This document shows positions 1-7,439 of a stretch of 64,000 bases of DNA, piece after piece. Made by a program: the position numbers and the translations under genes. Source of the stretch: a bacterium (GTDB taxonomy: Bacteria > Deinococcota > Deinococci > Deinococcales > Deinococcaceae); contig JAJZIR010000004.1 of assembly GCA_021810505.1 (NCBI GenBank), positions 1 to 64,000 on the forward strand, written 5' to 3'. Numbering within the stretch: the stretch's first letter is position 1; each line of letters opens with the position of its first letter. A model generated the notes under the pieces. The model saw only the letters and a list, made by a program, of their open reading frames with translations, searched no databases and was not told the DNA's origin.

Positions 1-367
1 GATATCTCTGCTACCACCGCCTTAGAGAAGCCTAAGAGGAGGATAAGGTGGGCGGGCGCAGCTGTCAATACGCGTAGGCGCCTTGACAGGGACGCCTTGA
101 GCTGGGGAGCTGCGCGCAGGCTCCCCATCCAGCTCCCCCAAGTTACCCTCACCGAAGCTACCTCGGCCAGAGCGGTGGTCGGTCGAGCTACCTGACTGCG
201 ATCCCTTGGCAGCGCCCTACTCCTAGGGTTAGCCTAGGGCTCTTTGCGGATCGCTGCTGGAAGCCGGCGGACCCCTGCGCCAGGGCTCCAGATGGGCGCC
301 GCTATTCCCCTGCGACTACCTGCATGCCGGTCAGATCAGGGAGCTTCCCAACTCGCCCGCAGTCGCT
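1..367. other. Non-coding left edge
   Basis: No convincing gene is seen on either strand. Besides the minus-strand promoter at 40-68, the stretch holds an imperfect hairpin (about 109-145, GGGGAGC/GCTCCCC arms), a lone TTGACA at 82-87 without a good -10, and a CCTAGG-rich repeat near 222-240. Confidence 0.4.
40..68 (-). promoter_or_regulatory. Sigma-70-type promoter firing out of the left edge
   Basis: Read on the minus strand there is a perfect -35 TTGACA (68-63), a 17-nt spacer and a -10 TATCCT (45-40). The start point would be near base 33, so the gene lies mostly or wholly outside the window. A CTTAG/CTAAG inverted repeat (about 21-36) sits over the expected start point and could be an operator. 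This is inferred from sequence only. Confidence 0.5.
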
Positions 368-535
368 CTAGGGCAGGTCGCGGAAGTCGATGGGGCGCAG
401 GTACGCTTCCCCGATGGCGCTCTCGCTGACCATGGCCACCGCTGGGAGCCCCCGCTTCCAATGGCTTTTGTGCAGCCTGCTGCGCACCAAGGCTACCTCC
501 GAGGGTTGGAAGCCAGCGCGCAGGAAGACTGTCAA
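368..535 (-). CDS. Possible small protein or gene remnant, 55 aa
   Basis: An open frame runs from a TTG at 535, just after the esterase stop, to a TAG at 368. It would encode a basic 55-residue peptide with tracts such as FLRAGFQP and YLRPIDFRDLP. I do not recognise the family. It could be a real short gene, the 3' remnant of a larger gene, or chance. The same frame stays open upstream inside the esterase gene but is out of phase with it. There is no good ribosome site. Confidence 0.22.
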   Translation of the reverse strand: MTVFLRAGFQPSEVALVRSRLHKSHWKRGLPAVAMVSESAIGEAYLRPIDFRDLP

Positions 536-542
536 GCTACGC

Positions 543-1502
543 TCACCCAGAAAAGACCGCGCGCAACAATTGCAACTTACGCAGCTCGTGTTGTCCCCCA
601 CCGCCCTCATGGCGATTGAAAGGGTAAACTGCAATCTCTTTTTCGACAGCTCCATAGCGGTTGAAGGCGGCAAAGACGGTGCTAGGAGGACAAACCTCGT
701 CCATGAGACCGACACTGAAAAGCGCCCTAGCTTTCGCCCTGGCAGCGAAGTGAACCGCATCGAAATAGCGCAGGTTATCCAAGACAGCTGCTTCCTCATG
801 ACGGCGAGCGCGCAGATACTCGGCGATCTCGGCGTAGGGCAAGCTGTCGGTGATGGTGATGGCGCGCCCAAAGTGGCAGAGGAAGGGGACATCCGGGAGG
901 CAGGCCAACAACCCCGGCTGCAGGCCAGCGGCGATGATGGCCAGACCACCACCTTGGCTGGCGCCGGTCACAGCCAACCGCTCGGGATCGACCGCGGGGT
1001 GCGAAGCCAACGTATCCACCGCGCGGGCCACGTCCAGGTAGAGCCGGCGGTAGTAGTAGGTCCCTCGGTGACCGATTCCCTGGGTCATCCAGCCGCGGGC
1101 GTGAGGGTCTCCGGAACTCGCAGCGTCCAGACTGACTAACCCCTGCCCCCTGCTGTCCAGCACCAGGTGGGCGTAGCCAGCGCTGGCGTAGAGCAGGCGC
1201 TCGTGAGGAAAGCCGCGCCCTCCCCCGTAACCGATCAACTCGATTACCCCAGGCAAGGAAGCACCGGCCTCTTTGGGGAGAATCAACCAGGCATGCACCG
1301 GTTGGCCAGCGTAGCCCCCGAAGGTAACATCGAAAGCGCGTATGGTCGAGACTGGGACCTCCACTTCGCGGTAGCTGGGCGGCGCCGAATTCTGCCGGGC
1401 CTGGGCTAAGCCCTCCTGCCAGAACGGATCAAAGTCTTCGGGGCAGGGCAGATCCGGGGAATAGGTCCTGAGCTGGTCCAAGGGCATATCGAACTGTGGC
1501 AT
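543..1502 (-). CDS. Acetyl-xylan esterase (AXE1 / cephalosporin-C deacetylase family)
   Basis: The 319-residue product is an alpha/beta-hydrolase that should remove acetyl groups from xylo-oligosaccharides or other acetylated sugars. The catalytic triad is visible: Ser182 in GASQGGG, Asp268 in GLMDEVCPPS, and His298 in NRHEGGG. These motifs and the length (about 320) are typical of AXE1 enzymes. No signal peptide is seen, so it is probably cytosolic and acts on imported oligomers. GGAGG lies 6 nt before the ATG. It follows the LacI regulator gene by 35 nt on the same strand and is probably co-transcribed with it, placing it in the mannoside/hemicellulose island. The exact acyl substrate is inferred. 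Confidence 0.88.
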   Translation of the reverse strand: MPQFDMPLDQLRTYSPDLPCPEDFDPFWQEGLAQARQNSAPPSYREVEVPVSTIRAFDVTFGGYAGQPVHAWLILPKEAGASLPGVIELIGYGGGRGFPHERLLYASAGYAHLVLDSRGQGLVSLDAASSGDPHARGWMTQGIGHRGTYYYRRLYLDVARAVDTLASHPAVDPERLAVTGASQGGGLAIIAAGLQPGLLACLPDVPFLCHFGRAITITDSLPYAEIAEYLRARRHEEAAVLDNLRYFDAVHFAARAKARALFSVGLMDEVCPPSTVFAAFNRYGAVEKEIAVYPFNRHEGGGGQHELRKLQLLRAVFSG

Positions 1503-1537
1503 GGGACCTCCAGTGCGCTGGCAGAGCAGGACAACAC

Positions 1538-2536
1538 CTAACCTGAGCTCTCTCGCAGGATCAGGGAAACCGGAATGACCTTATGGATCGGGCCCGAACC
1601 AGGGTGGGGCTGGCGCAGGAGCAAGCGCATCCCCTCCCGCCCCAGAGCTTCCTTATCGACCGCCACCGAGGTGAGAGACGGCGAGGTTTGAGCAGCCGCA
1701 GCCAGATCGTCGAAGCCGGCGACGGCGATATCCCCTGGAACCGAAAGACCCAGCTCTTGGCAGACCTTCATCGCAATCATAGCGGTCGCGTCGTTGTAGG
1801 CAAAGATGGCGTCCGGGGGATTGGGCAGGGCGAGCAAGCGCTGCACCGCTGCCGGAGTGGCCAGCTCATCCTCGGGCGGGTTGCGCACCACTTGGTACTC
1901 TGGCAGCGCCGGCAGGCCGGCCTGCTCCAGCGCGTCCAGGTAGCCCTGCCGGCGCTGGGCGATGCTGTAGTGCTGGGGTGGTCCAGAGACGAAGGCAATC
2001 CGCCGCCGGCCGCGGTGGATCAGGTGGAGGACTGCCGCTTTAGCCCCTCCTAGATTATCGGAGTTCACTGAAGGGAAGTCTTCATGAAAGTGGTCGATCA
2101 GGACCAGCCGGCGGCTGATCTGGCGCAGCTCCCCCAGCCATTCGGGTTCGAAAAAGCCCACGCAGAGCAGGCCATCAGCTTCGTGCAGGCGGGCCAGATC
2201 GCCCACGCCGTCGCCCGGCCCGACCGAGCTGTAGGACAGAGCCAGGCCCCGACTGCGGCATAGCTCCTCGACACCGTGCAGGACCGGAGCGTAGAAAGGA
2301 TTGGCTTGCAGGGTGGCGTGTTGCCGGTGCAACAGGAAGAGGACCCGGCGGAAGCGGCCTGGGCGGAGTCGGTTCAAGTCGTAGCCGACCTGCTGGGCCA
2401 CCGTCAGGATCTGCTGGCGGCGCTGCTCGGTCAGCCCGGTCTGGCCCCTGAGCGCCCTGGAGACAGTACCGACCGAGACCCCTGCGCGCTTGGCGACGTC
2501 GCGGATCGTGGTCTGCCTAGTGTCCGGGGCACACAC
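1538..2536 (-). CDS. LacI-family transcriptional regulator
   Basis: The 332-residue protein has an N-terminal LacI helix-turn-helix (residues about 9-55, TIRDVAKRAGVSVGTVSRAL) and a hinge, followed by a periplasmic-binding-protein-like sugar sensor domain to the C terminus. It is divergent from the beta-mannosidase gene and upstream of the esterase, so it most likely represses this island and is relieved by a mannoside or xyloside. The start is a GTG: a -10 box TATACT (2548-2543) sits 6 nt before it, so the mRNA is probably leaderless. The palindrome at 2615-2625, with a near copy at 7286-7296, is its likely operator. The effector sugar cannot be read from the sequence. Confidence 0.9.
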   Translation of the reverse strand: MCAPDTRQTTIRDVAKRAGVSVGTVSRALRGQTGLTEQRRQQILTVAQQVGYDLNRLRPGRFRRVLFLLHRQHATLQANPFYAPVLHGVEELCRSRGLALSYSSVGPGDGVGDLARLHEADGLLCVGFFEPEWLGELRQISRRLVLIDHFHEDFPSVNSDNLGGAKAAVLHLIHRGRRRIAFVSGPPQHYSIAQRRQGYLDALEQAGLPALPEYQVVRNPPEDELATPAAVQRLLALPNPPDAIFAYNDATAMIAMKVCQELGLSVPGDIAVAGFDDLAAAAQTSPSLTSVAVDKEALGREGMRLLLRQPHPGSGPIHKVIPVSLILRESSG

Positions 2537-2588
2537 AGCTGCAGTATATCTATAAGTCCGTCTTTTACCGGCGTACCACCCCGCCGCA

Positions 2589-2617
2589 TTGACATGTCCT
2601 TACCGACTTGCTACGTT
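2589..2617 (+). promoter_or_regulatory. Promoter of the beta-mannosidase operon
   Basis: Perfect -35 TTGACA (2589-2594), 17-nt spacer, -10 TACGTT (2612-2617). The start point should fall near 2624, inside the adjacent palindrome. A GAGGTGA ribosome site (2637-2643) precedes the TTG start codon at 2647. Confidence 0.65.
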
Positions 2618-2625
2618 TAGTAAAC
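2615..2625. promoter_or_regulatory. Probable LacI-family operator
   Basis: GTTTAGTAAAC is a perfect 5+1+5 palindrome that overlaps the -10 box and start point of the beta-mannosidase promoter, where a bound repressor would block RNA polymerase. LacI-family operators are AT-rich palindromes of this type. A copy with one mismatch lies just after the -10 box of the secreted glycosidase promoter (7286-7296). The assignment to the LacI protein at 1538-2536 is inferred. Confidence 0.55.
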
Positions 2626-2646
2626 ATCTTGGCTCCGAGGTGAACC

Positions 2647-5112
2647 TTGAAAACTGCCGACCGCCAACCGCTCCAACACCGCTGGTACTTCCGGGAAAGA
2701 AAGCAAGGACTCCCCGTCTGGGAGGACGCGCAGTCCGGGGACGGCTGGCTGCCAGCAGCCGTCCCCGGAACCGTGTACCAAGACCTCTACCGAGCTGGGT
2801 TGATTCCTGACCCCTATCTGGACTGCAACGAACGCGAGGTCCAGTGGGTTGCCGAGCGCGACTGGATCTACCGGCTGGAGTTCGAGCGGGAAGAAGACCC
2901 GGAAGCGACCGACCAGCTCTGCCTCGACGGGCTCGACACCTTCTGCGAAGTCTGGCTGAACGGAGAGCTTTTGCTGCGCAGCGACAACATGTTCTGCGCG
3001 CACCGCCTGGGAGTCTCTCTGGGACGGCGCAACCTGCTAGTCCTGGCCTTCGACTCGGCGCTGCGCAGGGGCCGGGAACTGGAGCAGCGCTTCGGCAAGC
3101 AGCCGCTGTGGAACGGCGAGAGCAGCCGGCTCCACGTCCGCAAGGCCCAGTATCAGTACGGCTGGGACTGGGGACCCACCCTAGCCGGCTGCGGGCCCTG
3201 GCGGGAGGTGCGGCTGGAACGCTTCGTGCAGCGGATCGCCGCCCTGCGCAGCGACTACTCCTTGGACTGGAAACAGCGCAGCGGCCACCTGGAAGTCCGC
3301 TGGGAGGTGGCCGGGCAGAGCCCGGCCAGCCAACTGGCGCTGACCCTGTTGGACCCAGAGGGAGCGGAGGTCTTCCGAAAGATCCTGCCTGCCGATCTCG
3401 GTCAGGCCAGCTTCGCCTTGGCCGATGTGCAGCTATGGTGGCCCTATTCGCTCGGGCGCCCAGCGCTGTACCGGCTGCAGGCCGAGCTGCTGGATAGCGG
3501 GGTAGTCTGCGACCGCGCCGAACGCCAGGTCGGTTTCCGGCAACTCAGGCTGGTGCAGGAGCCGGACAGCGCCGGGCGCAGTTTCTACTTTGAGGTGAAC
3601 GGCAGGGCGCTGTTTGCCGGGGGTGCCAACTGGATCCCCGAGCACTTAGACCCCTCCCAGGTCTCCGAGCAGCGCTACCGCCAGCGGCTGGAGCAGGCCG
3701 TCTCGGCCCACATGGCCATGCTGCGGGTCTGGGGGGGAGGTATCTACGAACACGACACCTTCTACCGTATCTGCGACCAGCTCGGCCTGCTGGTCTGGCA
3801 GGACTTCCCGTTCGCCTGCGGGATCTACCCCACCTACCCTGACTTCGTGGCCTCAGTCAAAGCTGAAGCCGAACAGGCCATCGCCCGCCTGCGCGAGCAC
3901 CCGTCGCTGGCCCTGTGGTGCGGCAACAACGAGGACTACCTGGTCGCTGAATCGATCGGCCTAGATCGGCCCGGCGCACCTAGATTCCTGGCGCGTACCC
4001 TCTACGAAGAGCTGCTACCTGCGCTGTGCCACCAACTCGATCCCCAGAGACCCTACTGGCCGGGCAGCCCCTACGGCGGCGAACGGGCCTCCGATCCAGG
4101 GGTAGGCGACCGGCACACCTGGGAGATCTGGCACGGGGCCATGGCCCCCTATCAGGACTATCCCAAGTTCGGAGGCCGCTTCGTCAGCGAGTTCGGCATG
4201 CAGTCCCTCCCCGCGCTCTCCACGCTGCGGACCGCCATCTCGGCTGACCAGCTGACCCCCGGCAGCCCCAGCCTGGTCCACCACAACAAAGCCGGCGAAG
4301 GCGAGCAGCGCCAGGACCATTACCTGGAGCTGGCCACCGGGCGCTCCAGCGGTTGGTCCCTAGAGGAGCGGATCTACCTGAGCCAGTGGGTCCAAGCCGA
4401 AGCCATGCGGCGCGGGGTGTTGGGGTTCCGGCGGGGCTGGAACGCGCAGCGGGAGGTAGGCGGCGCGCTGGTCTGGCAGCTCAACGACGTGTGGCCGGGC
4501 CCCAGCTGGTCGCTCATCGACTACCTAGGGCGGCGTAAGGCTGCCTACTTCGCCGTCCAGCGAGCGCTCAGTCCCTTGGCCGTAGACCTCGAAGTAGGGT
4601 CAGGGGAGGCCCAGCTCTGGCTGATGGCAGCGCCGTCTGCACTGGGCAGCGTCCACGTGTCCCTGAGGGCCATGGACCTGGCCGGCCGGGTCCATTGGGA
4701 GGGCACGCGCGATCTCCCGGCTCAGCCGGACGGCTCCCTACCGCTGCGCTGGGCAGGCCTCCCCTCAGCCAGCGAACTGCTCTGGGTGGCAGGGGCGGAG
4801 AGCCGGGGGCAGAGAGCGCGCGCCCTGCAGTGGCCGCAGCGAGGAGGCGCGAGCCAACCGCCGCCGGAGTGGCGCTGGAGCGAGCAGGGGTTGGAGATCT
4901 CCAGCCCAGGGGCGCTGCGCAACGTCTGGGTCTGGGCTGAGACCGAACTGGACCGCAACGCCTTCGATATGCTGCCCGGGGAGCGCGCCACTCTGCCGGT
5001 CAGCCCAGAAGCGGCGCGCAGCCTGTGGTGGTTGGACCCAGGCAGCGCAGCACCCCATCACCTGCAGCTGACCGAGTCCGGCAGCGAGGTCCGCCGCCAA
5101 GGAGCGCGATGA
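2647..5112 (+). CDS. Beta-mannosidase, glycoside hydrolase family 2
   Basis: The 821-residue enzyme should release mannose from beta-mannosides and manno-oligosaccharides by the retaining mechanism. Domain order is GH2: sugar-binding jelly roll (about 10-195), immunoglobulin-like domain (200-300), TIM barrel (305-600), and C-terminal beta domains. The acid/base is Glu429 in WCGNNED and the nucleophile Glu515 in FVSEFGMQS; RVWGGGIYE and WQLNDVWPG are typical of the beta-mannosidase branch. The length matches the family. There is no signal peptide, so it is cytosolic. The start is a TTG with GAGGTGA just upstream. It overlaps the next gene by ATGA, so the two are translationally coupled. Confidence 0.92.
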   Translation: MKTADRQPLQHRWYFRERKQGLPVWEDAQSGDGWLPAAVPGTVYQDLYRAGLIPDPYLDCNEREVQWVAERDWIYRLEFEREEDPEATDQLCLDGLDTFCEVWLNGELLLRSDNMFCAHRLGVSLGRRNLLVLAFDSALRRGRELEQRFGKQPLWNGESSRLHVRKAQYQYGWDWGPTLAGCGPWREVRLERFVQRIAALRSDYSLDWKQRSGHLEVRWEVAGQSPASQLALTLLDPEGAEVFRKILPADLGQASFALADVQLWWPYSLGRPALYRLQAELLDSGVVCDRAERQVGFRQLRLVQEPDSAGRSFYFEVNGRALFAGGANWIPEHLDPSQVSEQRYRQRLEQAVSAHMAMLRVWGGGIYEHDTFYRICDQLGLLVWQDFPFACGIYPTYPDFVASVKAEAEQAIARLREHPSLALWCGNNEDYLVAESIGLDRPGAPRFLARTLYEELLPALCHQLDPQRPYWPGSPYGGERASDPGVGDRHTWEIWHGAMAPYQDYPKFGGRFVSEFGMQSLPALSTLRTAISADQLTPGSPSLVHHNKAGEGEQRQDHYLELATGRSSGWSLEERIYLSQWVQAEAMRRGVLGFRRGWNAQREVGGALVWQLNDVWPGPSWSLIDYLGRRKAAYFAVQRALSPLAVDLEVGSGEAQLWLMAAPSALGSVHVSLRAMDLAGRVHWEGTRDLPAQPDGSLPLRWAGLPSASELLWVAGAESRGQRARALQWPQRGGASQPPPEWRWSEQGLEISSPGALRNVWVWAETELDRNAFDMLPGERATLPVSPEAARSLWWLDPGSAAPHHLQLTESGSEVRRQGAR

Positions 5113-5786
5113 AGCGATCGGAGATCAACGCCATCGTCCAGGAAGCCGAACAATTCTTGAGAGCCCACCACTTCCACCTGCCGCCCTTTGCATCCTGGAC
5201 ACCAGAACAGTGGGCCCAGCGGGGAGAAGAGATCCAGGAGATCTACCAGCGCGGCCTAGGCTGGGACGTGACCGATTACGGCTCCGGGGACTTCGGGCGC
5301 TGCGGTGTCTTGCTGTTCACCCTCCGCAACGGTTCCCCGGCTGCCTTGGCCAGCGGCCGCGGCAAGGTCTACTGCGAAAAGATCCTGATCTGCAAGCCCC
5401 AGCAGCGGGTGGTCCACCACTACCATATCGCCAAGACCGAGGACATCATCAACCGCAGCGGCGGGACGCTGGAGCTGATCCTGCACCTGGCCGATCCCTC
5501 CGGGGGCTTCTCTGAGGACCCGGTCACGCTGCGCTGCGACGGGGTGCTGCGCACCGTCCCAGCCGGGGGGAGCGTGCAGCTGGCTCCGGGAGAGAGCATC
5601 ACCTTAGAGCCCTACGTCTACCACGAGTTCTACGCGGTAGAGGAAGCGGTACTCGCCGGCGAGGTCTCCACGGTGAACGACGACAAGAACGACAATTTCT
5701 TTCTGGACCCCGTCGGGCGCTTCCCGACCATCGAGGAGGACGCTGCCCCCTACCGGCTGCTGGTCACCGACTACCCGGCCAGCTGA
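5109..5786 (+). CDS. D-lyxose / D-mannose isomerase, cupin-fold
   Basis: The 225-residue protein resembles the D-lyxose ketol-isomerase family, cupin metalloenzymes that convert D-lyxose to D-xylulose and usually D-mannose to D-fructose. The metal-binding region is visible as HHYHIAKTEDI followed by a glycine-rich beta strand, and a later histidine lies in YVYHEFYAVEE. The start is the ATG at 5109, overlapping the beta-mannosidase stop as ATGA; a longer reading from 5025 would lie inside the upstream gene. Coupling to beta-mannosidase suggests its real job is turning free mannose into fructose. Substrate preference is inferred from context. Confidence 0.82.
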   Translation: MKRSEINAIVQEAEQFLRAHHFHLPPFASWTPEQWAQRGEEIQEIYQRGLGWDVTDYGSGDFGRCGVLLFTLRNGSPAALASGRGKVYCEKILICKPQQRVVHHYHIAKTEDIINRSGGTLELILHLADPSGGFSEDPVTLRCDGVLRTVPAGGSVQLAPGESITLEPYVYHEFYAVEEAVLAGEVSTVNDDKNDNFFLDPVGRFPTIEEDAAPYRLLVTDYPAS

Positions 5787-5812
5787 CCGCCAGGCAACCG
5801 GTCAGCCCTTGC

Positions 5813-5850
5813 CCCAGCTGCGCCCTCTGAGCTCAGAGGGCGCAGCTGGG
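5813..5850. terminator. 38-bp perfect palindrome between convergent genes
   Basis: Nineteen bases on each side of the centre (5831/5832) are exactly complementary. It lies between the ends of the isomerase gene (5786) and the oppositely transcribed glycosidase gene (5861), as expected of a bidirectional terminator, but neither side has a clear T-run. It could act as a factor-assisted terminator or a mRNA 3'-end stabiliser. Confidence 0.5.
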
Positions 5851-5860
5851 CGGCTCAGGG

Positions 5861-7273
5861 TCAAGGAGCGCTGAGGACCACGACCGACCGGGCCGGAACC
5901 TTGAAGGCGGAGAGCGCGGAGAGCGGAAGCGAGGCGGTGCGCAGGGGATCTCGGGACCGGGCGGTAGCTGCGCCGTACCAGGTCAGCTGCACCGGGGTGG
6001 CGAAGGGGAGATCGACCGTGACCGCGTGGCTTGCGCCGTTCACGATCAGTTCCCGGCGGCGGGTGCCCTGCAGGGAGGCGAAGGCGAGCAGGTGGCCCCC
6101 CAAGCGGTGCAGGGCGATCAGGTGCGATCCGGGGGCGGCGAGCAAAGAGGCTAGACGGTAACCGTAGTAGGCCGGAAGCGGCCGGCCGGCCGGCGCTGGG
6201 TTCCCCGAAGAGAACATCCCGTAGTCCCCGTTCGCCGGCGACCCGTAGTTGTTCATGTCCCACCAGTCCACGCTCAGCGCTCCCTGGCTCAGCCACTCCA
6301 GGGCGGTAGCCGCCGCGTAGAGCGCGGTGATGGGCCGGAAGTCCAGGGGTGTCTCCTGGTTGGAGACGTTGGTCTCCCCTACCACCACGTGCGCGACCGG
6401 ATCGTAGCGGCGCAGGGTCTTGGTGATCCCGAGCATGACCCTAGGAATCCTGCGCACGCTGGCCAGGATCTCCTGATCGGTGAGCCCCTTCACCGGCGAG
6501 AAAGGGTACCAGTGCACGTCCACGAAGCTGGCCAGACCGCCCAGGCGGCGCAGCACCACCCGGTTCCACACCGCCGCCTGCTTGACCCCAGCACCGGCAG
6601 CCTGCGAGGGCCTGAGCGCCCAGGCCAGACCGATCTGGGCCGCGGGGTCGGCGCGCAGCATGGCCCGGAAGTAGGCGCCAGCGTGCGCAGCGTAGGAGCG
6701 GGCCATCACTTTGGTACCTGGGCAGACCTTGCCGTTGGGCTTAAAGCCCTTTATGAAGGTCGGGGCCTGAGCCAAGTGATCGTTGGCCTCCCAGCAGCCG
6801 TAGGACTCCTGGCCTACTTCCCAGAAAGTCACCTGCCTACCGGGTTGCTGGGAGGCAGCGACCCAGGAGGCGGCGAGCCGGGGGGAGCCGGAACCGTAGT
6901 TGACGGTCACGAAGCTCTGCGCACCGATGCTGTGGATCTGCTCGGTGAAGGTCTGAAAGTTCAGGGAATCGGTCTCCGGGCACTTGTTGCTGCTGCTGTG
7001 GACCAGGCACCCGTAGATATCGGTGTTCTTGCGCCAGTTGTACTCATCGGCCCAGGAACCACCCGGGTAGCGCAGCAGGCCGACCTGGGCGGCTGCCATG
7101 CTGCGGTCGATCGTCTGGGCCCCGCCGCCGGTGTACTCGCCGTCCCAGGAAGCGGTGTTCAAACCCAACGCGATCGGTGTGGTCACCACCGGGCGCGCTG
7201 CTAAGGCCAGAGAAGAGCTCGCCAACGCAGCGACCAATAAGGAGCAGCTCCAACCGGTAATCCGTTGCCTCAC
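5861..7273 (-). CDS. Secreted glycoside hydrolase, clan GH-A type (arabinofuranosidase-like)
   Basis: The 470-residue protein begins with a signal peptide (basic VRQR, hydrophobic core, ALA-A cleavage near residue 26). The rest looks like a clan GH-A barrel: a strand ending FVTVNYGSGS, the acid/base candidate Glu156 in WEVGQES, VHWYPF, and the nucleophile candidate Glu300 in VVVGETNVS, then a small beta domain. Annotated relatives are mostly called alpha-L-arabinofuranosidase; family number and substrate cannot be fixed by eye. The residue before the acid/base is Gln155, where clan GH-A nearly always has Asn. The GTG at 7273 is chosen because GGAGG lies just upstream and the signal peptide then starts correctly. 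It has its own promoter with an operator-like site. Confidence 0.72.
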   Translation of the reverse strand: MRQRITGWSCSLLVAALASSSLALAARPVVTTPIALGLNTASWDGEYTGGGAQTIDRSMAAAQVGLLRYPGGSWADEYNWRKNTDIYGCLVHSSSNKCPETDSLNFQTFTEQIHSIGAQSFVTVNYGSGSPRLAASWVAASQQPGRQVTFWEVGQESYGCWEANDHLAQAPTFIKGFKPNGKVCPGTKVMARSYAAHAGAYFRAMLRADPAAQIGLAWALRPSQAAGAGVKQAAVWNRVVLRRLGGLASFVDVHWYPFSPVKGLTDQEILASVRRIPRVMLGITKTLRRYDPVAHVVVGETNVSNQETPLDFRPITALYAAATALEWLSQGALSVDWWDMNNYGSPANGDYGMFSSGNPAPAGRPLPAYYGYRLASLLAAPGSHLIALHRLGGHLLAFASLQGTRRRELIVNGASHAVTVDLPFATPVQLTWYGAATARSRDPLRTASLPLSALSAFKVPARSVVVLSAP

Positions 7274-7285
7274 AGGTACCTCCTT

Positions 7286-7296
7286 GATTACTAAAC
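7286..7296. promoter_or_regulatory. Second copy of the operator-like palindrome
   Basis: On the minus strand this reads GTTTAGTAATC, 10 of 11 bases identical to the palindrome at 2615-2625. It lies immediately downstream of the -10 box of the glycosidase promoter, again a position suited to repression. This suggests that one LacI-family regulator controls both transcription units. Confidence 0.5.
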
Positions 7297-7297
7297 A

Positions 7298-7326
7298 AAC
7301 ATAATCTGATCCCGAGGAGCTGTCAA
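7298..7326 (-). promoter_or_regulatory. Promoter of the secreted glycosidase gene
   Basis: Minus strand: perfect TTGACA (7326-7321), 17-nt spacer, TATGTT (7303-7298). The start point should be near 7291, giving a leader of under 20 nt that carries the GGAGG ribosome site before the GTG at 7273. Confidence 0.65.
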
Positions 7327-7346
7327 GCAGGGAGAGCAGCCAGCCC

Positions 7347-7375
7347 TTGACAAATTCCATCCGGGTGGCTAGCAT
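7347..7375 (+). promoter_or_regulatory. Promoter of the ROK/sugar-utilisation operon
   Basis: Perfect TTGACA (7347-7352), 17-nt spacer, TAGCAT (7370-7375). It is back to back with the glycosidase promoter. Because transcription would start near 7382, the TTG at 7347 cannot be the ROK start codon; this supports the GTG at 7440. Confidence 0.55.
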
Positions 7376-7388
7376 GCTCTCTAGAGTT

Positions 7389-7405
7389 ATTTCTGAATCT
7401 GAAAT
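7389..7405. promoter_or_regulatory. Candidate ROK autoregulatory operator
   Basis: A 17-base near-palindrome with ATTTC/GAAAT arms (14 of 17 positions symmetrical) lies just after the ROK promoter start point, in the untranslated leader. NagC/Mlc-type ROK regulators bind AT-rich palindromes, so it may be the site through which the ROK protein represses its own operon. No second copy was noticed in the window. Confidence 0.35.
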
Positions 7406-7439
7406 ATATGGGGGTTCTTTCTTGGCCTATGGAGGCACC

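Noticed and set aside
390-1139. Long plus-strand open frame opposite the esterase gene
   Set aside because: It is a GC-rich shadow of the esterase frame, without family resemblance or ribosome site.
5025-5108. Longer N terminus for the lyxose/mannose isomerase
   Set aside because: It lies inside the beta-mannosidase coding sequence and the ATGA overlap at 5109 gives the expected family N terminus.
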